This document shows positions 34,621 to 43,818 of a stretch of DNA of 64,000 nucleotides, in pieces. Each line of letters starts with the position of its first letter. Position 1 is the stretch's first letter. This stretch comes from JBBQXK01 sp038209775. Lineage in GTDB: Bacteria > Pseudomonadota > Alphaproteobacteria > Rhodobacterales > Rhodobacteraceae. The notes under the pieces are model-generated. The model saw only the letters and a list, made by a program, of their open reading frames with translations, was not told where the DNA came from and ran no database searches. Where the stretch lies: contig JBBQXK010000005.1 of NCBI GenBank assembly GCA_038209775.1, forward strand, positions 75,857 to 139,856, read 5' to 3'. The position numbers and the translations under genes are program-made.

Positions 34621-36612
34621 ATGAAGATATTGCTGCCTATTGCCCTGTCAGGTCTGGCCCTTTCGGCCCTTGCCCTGCCCGCCTTTGCCGAGGTCCGTGC
34701 GGTTCTGGTCGGTGTGGGTGACTACCAGTATCTTGATGCCGACCTGCAGGGCCCCGGTCCCGATGTGGCCCTGATGGCCGAGGTTCTGATGGCGCGCGGT
34801 GTGCCTGCGGACGGCATGGTGGCGCTGACCACCGCCTCCGACCTGGTGCCCGACGGCATCGCCACAGGCGCGCCGATGCGGGCGGCGATCCTTGACGCGA
34901 TGGCGCAGGTGGCGGCGGATTCGGCCACGGGCGATACCGTTGTGTTCTACTTCTCCGGCCACGGCAGCCAGGCCCCCGACGACGATGGTGATGAGCCCGG
35001 CGGTCAGGATGAGATTCTGTTGCCGATGGATGCCAAGGGGTGGAAGGGGGCCGTGGGAGAGGTTGAAAACTCCATCCGCGACGACGAACTACGGGACTGG
35101 GCGCAGGCACTGCTGGCCCGGGGCGTTCAGGTGGTGGGTGTGATCGACGCCTGTCATTCCGGCACCGGGTTTCGCGCCACAGCGGGGGCCGGGACGGCGC
35201 GGGTCGTGGACCCGGCCCTGTTGGGCATCCCCGATGATGTGCCCCCGGTGCCATTGGTCGATACGCGCCCTTTGAGCGGCGACTTCGTGTTCCTCTACTC
35301 CTCACAAGCCGATCAGCGGTCGTTTGAATATCCACTGGATGCAGGCGACCCCGATGGCCGGTGGCAGGGGTCGTTCACGCTGGCGCTTGCACAGGCGCTC
35401 GGGGCGGATGGGGGGGCAAGCTGGGCGCAGGTGCTTGGCGCTGCACGCGCGAGGATGCAGCGCGGCACAGTCCGCCAGGACCCTGATGGCGAGGGACCGC
35501 TGTTGAAGGCCCCCGTCTTTGGCGATGGCCCGGTGTCGGACAGGGTTGCCGTCGCGAATGGCCAGATGCAGGCCGGCCTGCTGGCCGGTCTTGCCGAAGG
35601 TGCCGAGGTCGCCCTTTATGCCGGGCCGACGGGCGGCGAGGCGCTGACGCAGGCGCGGCTGGCTGATGTCACCGCCGCGCAGTCGCGCCTTGACCCGCCC
35701 CCGCCCGAGGGTGTCGCATGGGCCAAGATGACGCTGCCCGCCCCCCTGCCGCCCCTGCGGCTGGCGCGTCCGGTGCGGGCGGACGGGGCGGATTACTCGC
35801 CATGGACCGAAGCGCTGGACGCAGCCGTGGCCGGTGGGCTGGCGGTCTGGGCGACGGGGGAAGCCGATCTTGTGCCAGTGCTGTCGGGTGGAACGGTCGC
35901 ACTTGCCGGGGCCGATGCGGTGGTGGATGCCGAAGGCACAGGCGCGACCCCCCGCATCGCCCTGCAGGGCGACGAAGATGCCACCGCCGCCACCCTGCGC
36001 ATGATCGAACGCGCCGTCCATGCCCTGCGGTTTCAGGCGGTGATGGCCGGGCTGGCCGGAACCCGTCCGGGCAAGCCCACCATCACCATGGACATCGAAC
36101 GCAAACCCGCCCCGCGCGACGGCAATGGCTGCGGCCCCGGGGGGGACGCGGCACCGCATGACCCGGCCCGGGGCGTTGCACCCTGCGACCAGCTATGGCT
36201 GACCCTGACCAACCGTTCGGGTCAGGATCAGGATGTGACGGTGTTCTACCTTGCCCAGGATTTCACCCTGACGCCCTTGTGGCCGGCGAATGACCTGTCA
36301 AACCGCCTCTTGCCGGGCGAAAGCGCGCGGGCAGGGCTGCAGATTGCCCCGGACACGCCACCAAATGCGATCGAAGACATCCTTGTCGTGGCGGTCGAGG
36401 CCACGGCAAACGGCGGGCGCGCCGACCTCGGGCGGCTGGCCACGCCCGACCGGCTGCGGGGCGCTTTCGCCGGGGTTCACCCCGAAACCGATGCCATAGA
36501 ATACCTTCTTGACCCCGACAGCACGTCGCGCGGATTTACAACCGCGCGCCCGCCGCTGTCCTTCCTCCGCCAGACGGTGCGCATCCGCACCGCTGTCCCC
36601 CTTCCTGACTGA
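34621..36612 (+). CDS. Exported caspase-like (C14) peptidase with DUF4384-type C-terminus
   Basis: 663 aa. A Sec signal peptide precedes residue 24 (ALALPAFA). The p20-like caspase domain carries VRAVLVGVGDY, catalytic His114 in YFSGHGSQ and Cys178 in VIDACHSGTGF, the orthocaspase dyad. Residues about 210-500 are a less clear region with Ala/Gly-rich stretches. The C-terminal part (LWLTLTNRSGQDQDVTVFYLAQDF, later ILVVAVEAT) resembles DUF4384, which often accompanies bacterial caspases. The frame is open to 34561, but the ATG at 34621 gives a clean signal. It ends 11 bases before the trypsin gene. Confidence 0.85.
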   Translation: MKILLPIALSGLALSALALPAFAEVRAVLVGVGDYQYLDADLQGPGPDVALMAEVLMARGVPADGMVALTTASDLVPDGIATGAPMRAAILDAMAQVAADSATGDTVVFYFSGHGSQAPDDDGDEPGGQDEILLPMDAKGWKGAVGEVENSIRDDELRDWAQALLARGVQVVGVIDACHSGTGFRATAGAGTARVVDPALLGIPDDVPPVPLVDTRPLSGDFVFLYSSQADQRSFEYPLDAGDPDGRWQGSFTLALAQALGADGGASWAQVLGAARARMQRGTVRQDPDGEGPLLKAPVFGDGPVSDRVAVANGQMQAGLLAGLAEGAEVALYAGPTGGEALTQARLADVTAAQSRLDPPPPEGVAWAKMTLPAPLPPLRLARPVRADGADYSPWTEALDAAVAGGLAVWATGEADLVPVLSGGTVALAGADAVVDAEGTGATPRIALQGDEDATAATLRMIERAVHALRFQAVMAGLAGTRPGKPTITMDIERKPAPRDGNGCGPGGDAAPHDPARGVAPCDQLWLTLTNRSGQDQDVTVFYLAQDFTLTPLWPANDLSNRLLPGESARAGLQIAPDTPPNAIEDILVVAVEATANGGRADLGRLATPDRLRGAFAGVHPETDAIEYLLDPDSTSRGFTTARPPLSFLRQTVRIRTAVPLPD

Positions 36613-36623
36613 AAGGCCCGATC

Positions 36624-37661
36624 ATGCGTTTTCCCATTCTTGCCCTGTCACTCATCCCCACGCTTGGGTTTGCACAGGAATACACCCCGCCGGTCGTCGA
36701 CCCTGCCCAATCCTCGCCCTTTGCCTTTGCCCAGTCGGGCCAGAGAACCGCCCGCGCCGAAGCCGCCGCCACATCGGGGGCCAGAGTGGTGGGGGGCGAG
36801 GTTGCCGCCGACGGGGCTTGGCCATGGCAGGTGGCGCTGATGATCGCAGGCGCGCCGCTGTCGCCCGAAGGCCAGTTCTGCGGCGGCACGCTGGTGCTGG
36901 ATACCTGGGTGCTGACGGCGGCGCACTGCGTCCACATGGCGGGCAAGGATGGCACCTATGCCGACCTTCCGCCCGATTTCATTCAGGTGCTGGTCGGTAC
37001 CAATGATCTGGCGCCCGGCAAGGGTGATCTCGTCCCCGCCGCCGCGATCTTTCGCCACCCCGACTATGTCGGCACTGCCTATGATTTCGATATCGCCCTG
37101 ATCCGGCTCGCGCGCAAACCGAATGCCGAATATGCCACGATCCAGATCCCCGATGCGACCTTCGGCGACTATCTCGACCAACCCGGCGTCATCACCACCG
37201 TTACCGGCTGGGGCCTGACCGAGGGCGGCGTCCATCCCGAAACCATGCGTCAGGCCGAGATCCAGATGATGGACCGCAACCTGTGCAACGCGGCCCTGCT
37301 TGACGCGCGGGCGGAAGTGGCGGGTGCGGCCTTTGGGCGGGCGGTGACGGTCTTTGGCCTTGGCGATGCCGATGCCTATGCGCTCTGGGATCAGCTTCTG
37401 GCCAAGGCCCCGCCGCCGATGTCGGAAAACTTCCTGTGTTCAGGCACGTTCGAGGGCGGCAAGACGGCCTGTTCGGGTGACAGCGGCGGGCCCCTGGTGG
37501 TGGCGCTTGACGATGGCAGCTATATTCAGGCGGGCGTCGTCAGCTGGGGCCTGTCGGGCGCCGAAGGCAAAGGGTGCAACGAGGCGGCGCCATTCTCGGC
37601 CTATACCCGGGTGTCGAACTTTCTGCCCTGGCTTGAGGCAACCATCAGCGCCAACCCCTGA
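36624..37661 (+). CDS. Exported S1-family (trypsin-fold) serine protease
   Basis: 345-aa chymotrypsin-fold protease with a signal peptide (cleavage after Ala17 likely). The catalytic triad is His101 (TAAHCV), Asp156 (YDFDIALI) and Ser287 (SGDSGGPL). A proregion of about 37 residues ends in ...AR at residue 54, followed by VVGGEV, the zymogen cleavage pattern. The residue equivalent to Asp189 of trypsin appears to be Thr281, so trypsin-like Arg/Lys preference is not assured. Cysteines 86/102 and 272/283 could form disulfides. It probably shares a transcript with the caspase gene. Confidence 0.87.
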   Translation: MRFPILALSLIPTLGFAQEYTPPVVDPAQSSPFAFAQSGQRTARAEAAATSGARVVGGEVAADGAWPWQVALMIAGAPLSPEGQFCGGTLVLDTWVLTAAHCVHMAGKDGTYADLPPDFIQVLVGTNDLAPGKGDLVPAAAIFRHPDYVGTAYDFDIALIRLARKPNAEYATIQIPDATFGDYLDQPGVITTVTGWGLTEGGVHPETMRQAEIQMMDRNLCNAALLDARAEVAGAAFGRAVTVFGLGDADAYALWDQLLAKAPPPMSENFLCSGTFEGGKTACSGDSGGPLVVALDDGSYIQAGVVSWGLSGAEGKGCNEAAPFSAYTRVSNFLPWLEATISANP

Positions 37662-37968
37662 TCGACCGGGCCATCCCCGGTGGCGATTGCGGCTGGGTTT
37701 GGCCAGTTCGGCGCAGACCAGTGCGGGCCGGCCCGACAGCACTTGCAGCCCCGTCTCGCAACCCTGAGTGCCTGCACGGCGCGGCAGAAACTGACGCAAG
37801 GGGCGGCGAGGGCGAAAAGAGCTTTGCCCGGATCGGGCCGTCCTTTGTGAATATCTTCCGGGGCGTGCCGGTGCTGTTCCGTCTGGAAATGAGCATGACA
37901 GCGGCCTGGCGACTTGTCAGATGACGCTGTTCTGGCAGTCTATCCTTAACTGACAGCGCCGGCGCAGG
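37662..37968. other. Convergent gap, no gene seen
   Basis: 307 bp between the protease stop and the dacB stop. A short ACCGGG/CCCGGT hairpin follows the protease gene (near 37667), without a T-run. No convincing coding frame. Confidence 0.5.
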
Positions 37969-39459
37969 TCAGACAAAGGCCTGCGCCCACCGTCCCACCA
38001 GCTGCGCCTGCAGCCCGCGCGCCCGCTTGGTCCACGACTTGCCGCCCTCGGGCTCCTCGCGCTCTCCGGTCGACAGGCGGTCACGCCGCGCCACATCTGC
38101 GCAAAAGATCGCAAAGGTCAGCGACCTGCCGCCCGCAGGCTCAACGTAACCGACCAGACCCGAGGCGAAATTCAGCGTCCCGGTCTTGGACGGCACCCGC
38201 GTCGAATGGCCCTTGATCCCCTCGCCCCGCGCATCGCGCATGCCGAAATCCTTGAGCAATGCCGGCAGCCCCGTTCCCCGTCCCCGCGCCAGTGCCCGCG
38301 CCATGTCGGCGGCCGAAATGCGCGACGCCCCGCCAAGGCCCGAATGGTCGACAAACCGCCCCGTTGCCCCATGCCGGGCGCGCAGCCAATCGGCCATCCG
38401 CCCGCCCGACGCGGGCAGGGTCGCGGCCCCGCTGGCCGAAAGGCCCACCACCTCGGCCGTAAGGTTGGTCGAATACTTCAGCATGTCGCGCATCACAGGG
38501 CCAAGGCTATCGCTGGCAAGTTGCACGAACACGCTGCCCTTGGGGGCTTGCGTCACCACGCGCGGGTCGGGCAGGCGGATGCCTTGGGCGCGCGCCAGCA
38601 CCTGAAACACCTCGCCCGCATAGACCTCGGGCTGGCGCACCGGCATCCAGCGGCTTCCACCCTGCCCAAGGGCGGTGGCGGCCACCGTCCAGTCATCGGT
38701 GCCCTTGCCTTCGCGGTAGGTGAACAAGGGGCTTTCCCGGTTGGCCGTACGCATCGTGGCCATGGTGACGCGCGGCACGAACCGCTCGCCGCGCGCGTCC
38801 ATCGTCAGGTCGTAACCTTTGCCCGCCCGCTTCCACTCGAAATACACGCGGTTGTGGTTCAGGTTCAGCCCGCAGATCGCGGGGTTGTAGCCCACATGAT
38901 CGGGCTGGTCGCGGTCGATCCGGGCCAGATGCGGCAACCCGCCCGCATGCACCAGAAACCGCCCCGTCACCCCGCGCACGCCGCGTTCGGCCAGCGTCCG
39001 CACCAGATCGCCCAGACCGTCGGTCGAAAGGGTCGGGTCGCCCGTGCCCTGCAGGATCAGGTCGCCCTGAACCTGCCCGCCCGACACCGGTCCCGTCACC
39101 AGCACCCGCGTGACCCACGAATGCCCCGGCCCCAGCCGGTCAAGCGCGTACATCGCGGTGATGGCCTTGGCGCAGGACGCGGGCGGCATGCCTTGCGTCT
39201 CGTCCAGCCCCTCAAGCATCTCTCCCGTCGCGGTGTCGATCACCGCAATGCTGACTGCGCCGCCCAGCTTTGCCGCCGCGACCAGCGCCGCGATTCCGGC
39301 ACCCCCGGTAGCCCGCGCCTTGGGCGCGGCAGCCGATCCGGGGCGCGGTTCCGGGCGGGGCGACCGGTCGGGTGCCTCGGCGAACGCCGGAGCCGCCACA
39401 GCGGCAAGCGCTGTGGCCAAAAGCTGGCGGCGGGACAGGATTGAGGGCGGCAAGGTCAT
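37969..39459 (-). CDS. dacB: D-alanyl-D-alanine carboxypeptidase/endopeptidase (PBP4, S13)
   Basis: 496-aa penicillin-binding protein acting on peptidoglycan stem peptides in the periplasm. The leader is twin-arginine-like (SRRQLLATALAAVAAPAFA). The active-site motifs are SCAK (PPASCAKAIT), STN in YSTNLTAE, and KTG in SKTGTLNFASG. The large insertion between the first two motifs is usual for DacB. Neighbours are unrelated, though an exported protease cluster converges from the left. Confidence 0.92.
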   Translation of the reverse strand: MTLPPSILSRRQLLATALAAVAAPAFAEAPDRSPRPEPRPGSAAAPKARATGGAGIAALVAAAKLGGAVSIAVIDTATGEMLEGLDETQGMPPASCAKAITAMYALDRLGPGHSWVTRVLVTGPVSGGQVQGDLILQGTGDPTLSTDGLGDLVRTLAERGVRGVTGRFLVHAGGLPHLARIDRDQPDHVGYNPAICGLNLNHNRVYFEWKRAGKGYDLTMDARGERFVPRVTMATMRTANRESPLFTYREGKGTDDWTVAATALGQGGSRWMPVRQPEVYAGEVFQVLARAQGIRLPDPRVVTQAPKGSVFVQLASDSLGPVMRDMLKYSTNLTAEVVGLSASGAATLPASGGRMADWLRARHGATGRFVDHSGLGGASRISAADMARALARGRGTGLPALLKDFGMRDARGEGIKGHSTRVPSKTGTLNFASGLVGYVEPAGGRSLTFAIFCADVARRDRLSTGEREEPEGGKSWTKRARGLQAQLVGRWAQAFV

Positions 39460-39529
39460 GGCAAGGGCGGGTTAAATCATGATCCTGCGGCCTTGCACAA
39501 TCACTCTTTCCAGAGCGGTCCTGCTGCCA

Positions 39530-40915
39530 TCAGAAGCTGGCCGTCAGCCCCAGCGTGATCCCGGTTTTTTTCGTCTCGAACCGGCTGACGTTCGACCGGG
39601 TATCGCTGTGCATAATCGACACCCGGGGCGAGAATCCCTGAACCTCGATCCCGGGAAAGGTCAGCGTCATGCCTGCGGTCAGCGACTTGTCCTGTCGTCC
39701 GCCGGGCACCGCGATGAACCCCACGCGGTATCCCGGAAAGGCAGTCTCGCTATAGCCCGCCTGCAACGACAGTCGCGCAGGCCCGATGGGGCGGCCCCGC
39801 GCATAGGCGACATCGACCCCCCATGTGTGCGAACCGCGCCCTTCGACCGGCGTGTCGGTTTGGCTGGTGTACAGCCGGCTGGTCAGCAGATCGTCCCCGG
39901 CCAGCGCCCGGCGCAGACCGACCGACAGGCTGCCCACCCATTCCGGGTCAGACTGCCCGGGTTGCGTGCTGCGCCGCTCGACCCCGAAACCCAGATCGAC
40001 ACCGGTCCGGTCGCCCACCCCCCGCATCCAGGCCCCGTCCAGCCGCAGATATCGATAGCGCAAATCTTCACCGTCAATCTGCACACCCGCCGCCACCCCG
40101 GTTTCGGCCTGCCACGCCGCGCCCTCGGGGGTCCAGGCGCGCACAAGGCTGACCTCGGCGCGGCCCGAATCATACTGGCGCGGGTCGATCCCCGGCACCT
40201 TGTCCCGGGCACTTTGCGACAGATCGACCCGCCGCCAGTCCAGCCGCGCGCCCAGCGTCAACTGCCCCGCACCCGGCAAACGGTAGCTGACGCCCGTGCG
40301 CACCTGTGCCACCACACCCGACAGCGCCTGCCCGTCGGCGCTGAGCGTCCCCACAACCGGCACACCGTCGATCACGTTGAAGGCCGAGGATGACCCGTCA
40401 TTCACATTGTCCGACGGGTTGATCGCAAACGACAGCGAGACATCCAGCGGATTGGCCGCCCGCACCGCCGCCAGTTCGCGCACCCGTTCGGCGCGCGCCA
40501 CGGGCGCCGGCGCTGCAACCGCCGCGCGGCGCAGCCAGCGTTGTGCCACGCCGATCCGCCCCTCGTTCCAGGCCGACTGGGCCACCAGCCGCGCCGACTG
40601 GTGGCGCTGTTCGGGGCTGTCCGACAGGCGGAACGCCAGCCGCGCTTCGGCCCCGGCCGCGCGCAGGTGGCCCGCGTCCATGTGCGCCCGCGCCAGAAGG
40701 AATCGCGCAAAGGCGTCGTCGGGATTGCGCTGCAGCATCTGCATCGCGATGTCGGCGGCCACATCGGGCCGTCCGGCCTCGATCGCGGCGACCCCCACCA
40801 ACCGCGCCTCTTCTAACGAAAAGGCGCGCTTGTCCTCTGCCCCGGCCCCTTGCAAGGCCGCCAGCACCAGCACAGCCGCCAGCACAAGCGCCCGCAGGAC
40901 CAGTGGCAAACCCAT
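39530..40915 (-). CDS. Surface lipoprotein assembly modifier (Slam-like) outer-membrane protein
   Basis: 461-aa protein with a signal peptide (LVLAALQGAGA). Residues about 30-150 hold TPR-like helices (AADIAMQMLQRNPDDAFARFLLARAHMDAG). The remainder is a beta-barrel with alternating strands ending in LGLTASF, an outer-membrane C-terminus. TPR plus a 14-strand barrel is the Slam (DUF560) layout that moves lipoproteins to the cell surface. The gene directly upstream encodes a lipoprotein (two bases apart), the expected client. The frame continues upstream to 41152, but ATG 40915 gives the signal peptide. Confidence 0.8.
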   Translation of the reverse strand: MGLPLVLRALVLAAVLVLAALQGAGAEDKRAFSLEEARLVGVAAIEAGRPDVAADIAMQMLQRNPDDAFARFLLARAHMDAGHLRAAGAEARLAFRLSDSPEQRHQSARLVAQSAWNEGRIGVAQRWLRRAAVAAPAPVARAERVRELAAVRAANPLDVSLSFAINPSDNVNDGSSSAFNVIDGVPVVGTLSADGQALSGVVAQVRTGVSYRLPGAGQLTLGARLDWRRVDLSQSARDKVPGIDPRQYDSGRAEVSLVRAWTPEGAAWQAETGVAAGVQIDGEDLRYRYLRLDGAWMRGVGDRTGVDLGFGVERRSTQPGQSDPEWVGSLSVGLRRALAGDDLLTSRLYTSQTDTPVEGRGSHTWGVDVAYARGRPIGPARLSLQAGYSETAFPGYRVGFIAVPGGRQDKSLTAGMTLTFPGIEVQGFSPRVSIMHSDTRSNVSRFETKKTGITLGLTASF

Positions 40916-40917
40916 CG

Positions 40918-41913
40918 TCAGGGGTTCACAATGTCCGGCGCGGTCTGATCGCAGATCGCGGCATCGCCCGCCGTGCCGCATTGCTGCAGCACGAACACCC
41001 CGTGTTCCAGCGCGCCGGGCAGTTCTTCGCCGTCCAGCGTGCCGTAAAGCTTGGTCAGGGCAACGATACCGCCCACCGCCACGGCATTCGTGCCGCCAAA
41101 CACGCCGCCATAGTCGCCGGTCAACGGTATCTGGGCGTCGTCGTTGATCCACCGCTCGGTCTTGCCGACGAAACTGCCGTTCGCCTCGATATCGGTCGGT
41201 ACCAGGATCACAGACTGCAAGCCAAAGTTGTAGTCAACCAGCACCCGGTTGTAGATCGCGCCGTTCACCGAATTGTCGGTGAAGTTCGCGTTGATGAAGA
41301 TGTCGCCCCGCACCCGCGACGGCTGACCGGGGATCAGTTCGCCGGCCGTGGCGGGGTCCACCGGCAGAATTTCGCCCGGACGCGGTGCGCGGATGTTTGT
41401 CACCCCCGCATAGGTTCCGGCATAGCTGACCTGCCCCGAGCCATTGGCCTCGGTGCCCACCGGTGCGCTCCACGCCCCGTTGCGGGCATAGCTGCCGCCC
41501 TGGAACACCCGGTTGAACTGCCCGCCATCACCGGCAGCAATGGCGGTGACGCTGCCCTCACTGCTGGTCCTGGCCAGTCCCACGAACATCCGGTCCAGCG
41601 CGTCTTCTTGGACGACATATGCGCGGTAGCCGACCGTATCCAATGCCGTCCGCCGATCCCAAGTGGCCACCGTGGGTGTGGTGTCAAGCGAGGTAAAGGT
41701 GATGCGGAAGCTGTCACTGCTTTCGTTATAGGCGATGGCCTTCAGGTTCTTGGCCAGCACCGTCGGCAGCGTCACCGGATCGTCCACCTCGACCGGGCAA
41801 TCGACGTCACAGACGGGTACGACCGGGTCTGGGTCGGTGCCCGTGCCGATGGGATTGCCGTCACATGCCGCAAGCAGCAACAGCGCCAGCGGCGCGACCA
41901 GTTTCATGTTCAT
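40918..41913 (-). CDS. Predicted surface lipoprotein, candidate Slam client
   Basis: 331-aa lipoprotein; leader LALLLLAAC with Cys near residue 18. After a Pro/Asp-rich linker, the body has repeated beta-strand-like stretches. Its C-terminal part (RGDIFINANFTDNSVNGAIYNR, later GGVFGGTNAVAVGGIVALT) resembles the small barrel of TbpB/HpuA-like Slam clients. The ligand is unknown; iron or haem proteins are typical for the class but not shown here. It is first in a two-gene operon with the Slam-like gene. A TTGACA at 41977-41972 (minus strand) could be its -35, though the -10 is weak. Confidence 0.72.
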   Translation of the reverse strand: MNMKLVAPLALLLLAACDGNPIGTGTDPDPVVPVCDVDCPVEVDDPVTLPTVLAKNLKAIAYNESSDSFRITFTSLDTTPTVATWDRRTALDTVGYRAYVVQEDALDRMFVGLARTSSEGSVTAIAAGDGGQFNRVFQGGSYARNGAWSAPVGTEANGSGQVSYAGTYAGVTNIRAPRPGEILPVDPATAGELIPGQPSRVRGDIFINANFTDNSVNGAIYNRVLVDYNFGLQSVILVPTDIEANGSFVGKTERWINDDAQIPLTGDYGGVFGGTNAVAVGGIVALTKLYGTLDGEELPGALEHGVFVLQQCGTAGDAAICDQTAPDIVNP

Positions 41914-42130
41914 GGGACCTGCTCTTGCTTATGGTCGTTTTGCGGCAAAATCTGCCTGTCCGCCCTAATTCTGTCAATCTTTGCGGGGCTTGCGGGCGTT
42001 CCCTCATGTAGCGTGGTGCAGATATGTCGCGCGCCCTTGCCGCGCGTTCCCCGCATGTCGTAGTCTGGCCGGATACCCCAACCACATCTTGGGTTTCCCA
42101 AGGATTCGCCAAAACAACCGGAGGCCCCGA

Positions 42131-43051
42131 ATGCCCCTGTCGCCCGAGCAAGAGGCCGAGATTGCCGCCGCCCGATCAACCCCGCAGACCACTCTGCGCG
42201 CGGTCAGCGCGGGAATGGAGGCGCATCTGTATGTCGCCAACCCCGTCCTTGACCACGGCTTTGTCCGTGTCATCGACTACATGGGCGACGATGCGGCCAT
42301 CGTGCAGGCAGCCAGGGTCAGCTATGGTGCAGGCACCAAACACGTCCAGAATGACGAGGGCCTGATCCGCTATCTGATGCGGCACTGGCACTCGACCCCG
42401 TTCGAGATGTGCGAGGTCAAGCTGCATGTGAAACTGCCGGTGTTCGTGGCCCGCCAGTGGATCCGCCACCGCACCGCCAACGTCAACGAATACTCCGCCC
42501 GCTATTCGATCCTTGACCGCGAATTCTACATCCCCGCGCCCGAACAACTGGCCGCGCAATCAGTGGTGAACAACCAGGGCCGCGGCGACGTGCTGTCTGG
42601 GGCCGAGGCGGCGCGCGTGCTGGACCTGCTGAAATCCGACGCAAGCCAGATGTACGACCATTACGAGGCGATGCTGTCGCAGGCCCAATCTGACGGAACC
42701 CCCCAGCAGGGGCTTGCGCGCGAACTGGCGCGGATGAACCTGCCGATGAACATCTATACCCAGTGGTACTGGAAGGTTGACCTGCACAACCTGTTTCATT
42801 TCCTGCGGTTGCGGGCCGATGCCCATGCCCAGTACGAAATTCGCGTCTATGCCGACGCGATTGCCGCCTGCGTGCGCGATTGGGTACCGCTGGCCTTTGC
42901 CGCGTTCGAGGATTACCGCATGGGCGGTGTCAACCTCAGCGGCAAGGCCGTCGAGGTGGTAAAGCGACGCCTCAGGGGTGAGGTGGTCGGTCAACCCGAA
43001 TCCGGCATGTCCAAAGGCGAATGGCGCGAGTTCGAGGCGATCTGGGGATAG
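42131..43051 (+). CDS. thyX: Flavin-dependent thymidylate synthase
   Basis: 306-aa ThyX that makes dTMP with FAD and methylenetetrahydrofolate. The defining motif RHRTANVNEYSARYS (RHRxxSxNExSxRYS class) is near residue 115, and RADAHAQYEIRVYADAI is the C-terminal helix with substrate-binding residues. The frame extends upstream to 41981, but ATG 42131 gives the normal N-terminus. It diverges from the lipoprotein operon. Confidence 0.95.
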   Translation: MPLSPEQEAEIAAARSTPQTTLRAVSAGMEAHLYVANPVLDHGFVRVIDYMGDDAAIVQAARVSYGAGTKHVQNDEGLIRYLMRHWHSTPFEMCEVKLHVKLPVFVARQWIRHRTANVNEYSARYSILDREFYIPAPEQLAAQSVVNNQGRGDVLSGAEAARVLDLLKSDASQMYDHYEAMLSQAQSDGTPQQGLARELARMNLPMNIYTQWYWKVDLHNLFHFLRLRADAHAQYEIRVYADAIAACVRDWVPLAFAAFEDYRMGGVNLSGKAVEVVKRRLRGEVVGQPESGMSKGEWREFEAIWG

Positions 43052-43133
43052 GCCCCTGGTCACCTGAAGCCACGGCGCGCCGGGGCAAAGGCATCGGGTG
43101 ACAGGCCGTCATACGCATGTTACGATTCTGTGC

Positions 43134-43418
43134 ATGCGCGCGCCATTTGTCCTCGTCTGCCTTGCCCTGATGCCCGGCCCCGCCCGTGCGACCACACCCA
43201 TTGCCGAAGTCCTCTGCGCCCCCCGGGCCGAGATCGTGCAACGCCTGACCCGCCAGTACCACGCCCAACTGTCGGGCAACGGCATCCGCGACCCGGAATC
43301 AATCATGGAAATCTGGTCAGATGCGCAGGGCCGCTGGACGCTGGTTCAGCGCAACGCCAACGGCACAAGCTGCATCCTTGCGATGGGCGAACATTGGAGC
43401 ACGGTCGACCCGGCCTGA
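43134..43418 (+). CDS. Small exported protein, function unknown
   Basis: 94 aa, with a signal peptide (APFVLVCLALMPGPARA). The mature part contains two cysteines and ends IWSDAQGRWTLVQRNANG, CILAMGEHWSTVDPA. I recognise it only as a hypothetical type seen in alphaproteobacteria. A frame from 43098 exists, but ATG 43134 places the signal correctly. It converges with the next gene, with seven bases between. Confidence 0.65.
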   Translation: MRAPFVLVCLALMPGPARATTPIAEVLCAPRAEIVQRLTRQYHAQLSGNGIRDPESIMEIWSDAQGRWTLVQRNANGTSCILAMGEHWSTVDPA

Positions 43419-43425
43419 CGGCAGG

Positions 43426-43818
43426 TCAGTTGCTGCCACCGAACTGATCGATCTCGAAGTCAAAGCAATAGTTGTACGCCGACCCTGCCGACATGCCGCC
43501 GTCCTGCAATCCGCCGAACGTGGTGATGCCCGTGCTGCCGGTCGAGCGCGCCTTGTCCAGCGTGAAACTGATGCCCTGCCCCCGCTTGCGCGGCTCCGGC
43601 GACAGGCGGAAAATGCGCGTCCGGTTGTCCTTCCCCAGCCGCCGCGTGACATGGACCCCAGCCGCGCACCAATAATCGGTATCTGCCGCGCGGGGCGTGA
43701 ACCCCACCGCAAAATCCGACCCTCCCAGCGGTTCGACCTTAAGCCTGTTGGTCAGATTGAATGCCGCAGCCGGTGCCGCAATCGACAGGGCCAGCGCCAA
43801 AACGATAATGCCACGCAC
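43426..43818 (-). CDS. Small exported protein, function unknown
   Basis: 130 aa, with a signal peptide (VLALALSIAAPAAA). An AAGGAGG Shine-Dalgarno precedes the ATG. The mature protein holds two cysteines and looks like a beta-rich domain (FNLTNRLKVEPLGGSDFAVGF near its N-terminus). No family recognised. Confidence 0.65.
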   Translation of the reverse strand: MRGIIVLALALSIAAPAAAFNLTNRLKVEPLGGSDFAVGFTPRAADTDYWCAAGVHVTRRLGKDNRTRIFRLSPEPRKRGQGISFTLDKARSTGSTGITTFGGLQDGGMSAGSAYNYCFDFEIDQFGGSN

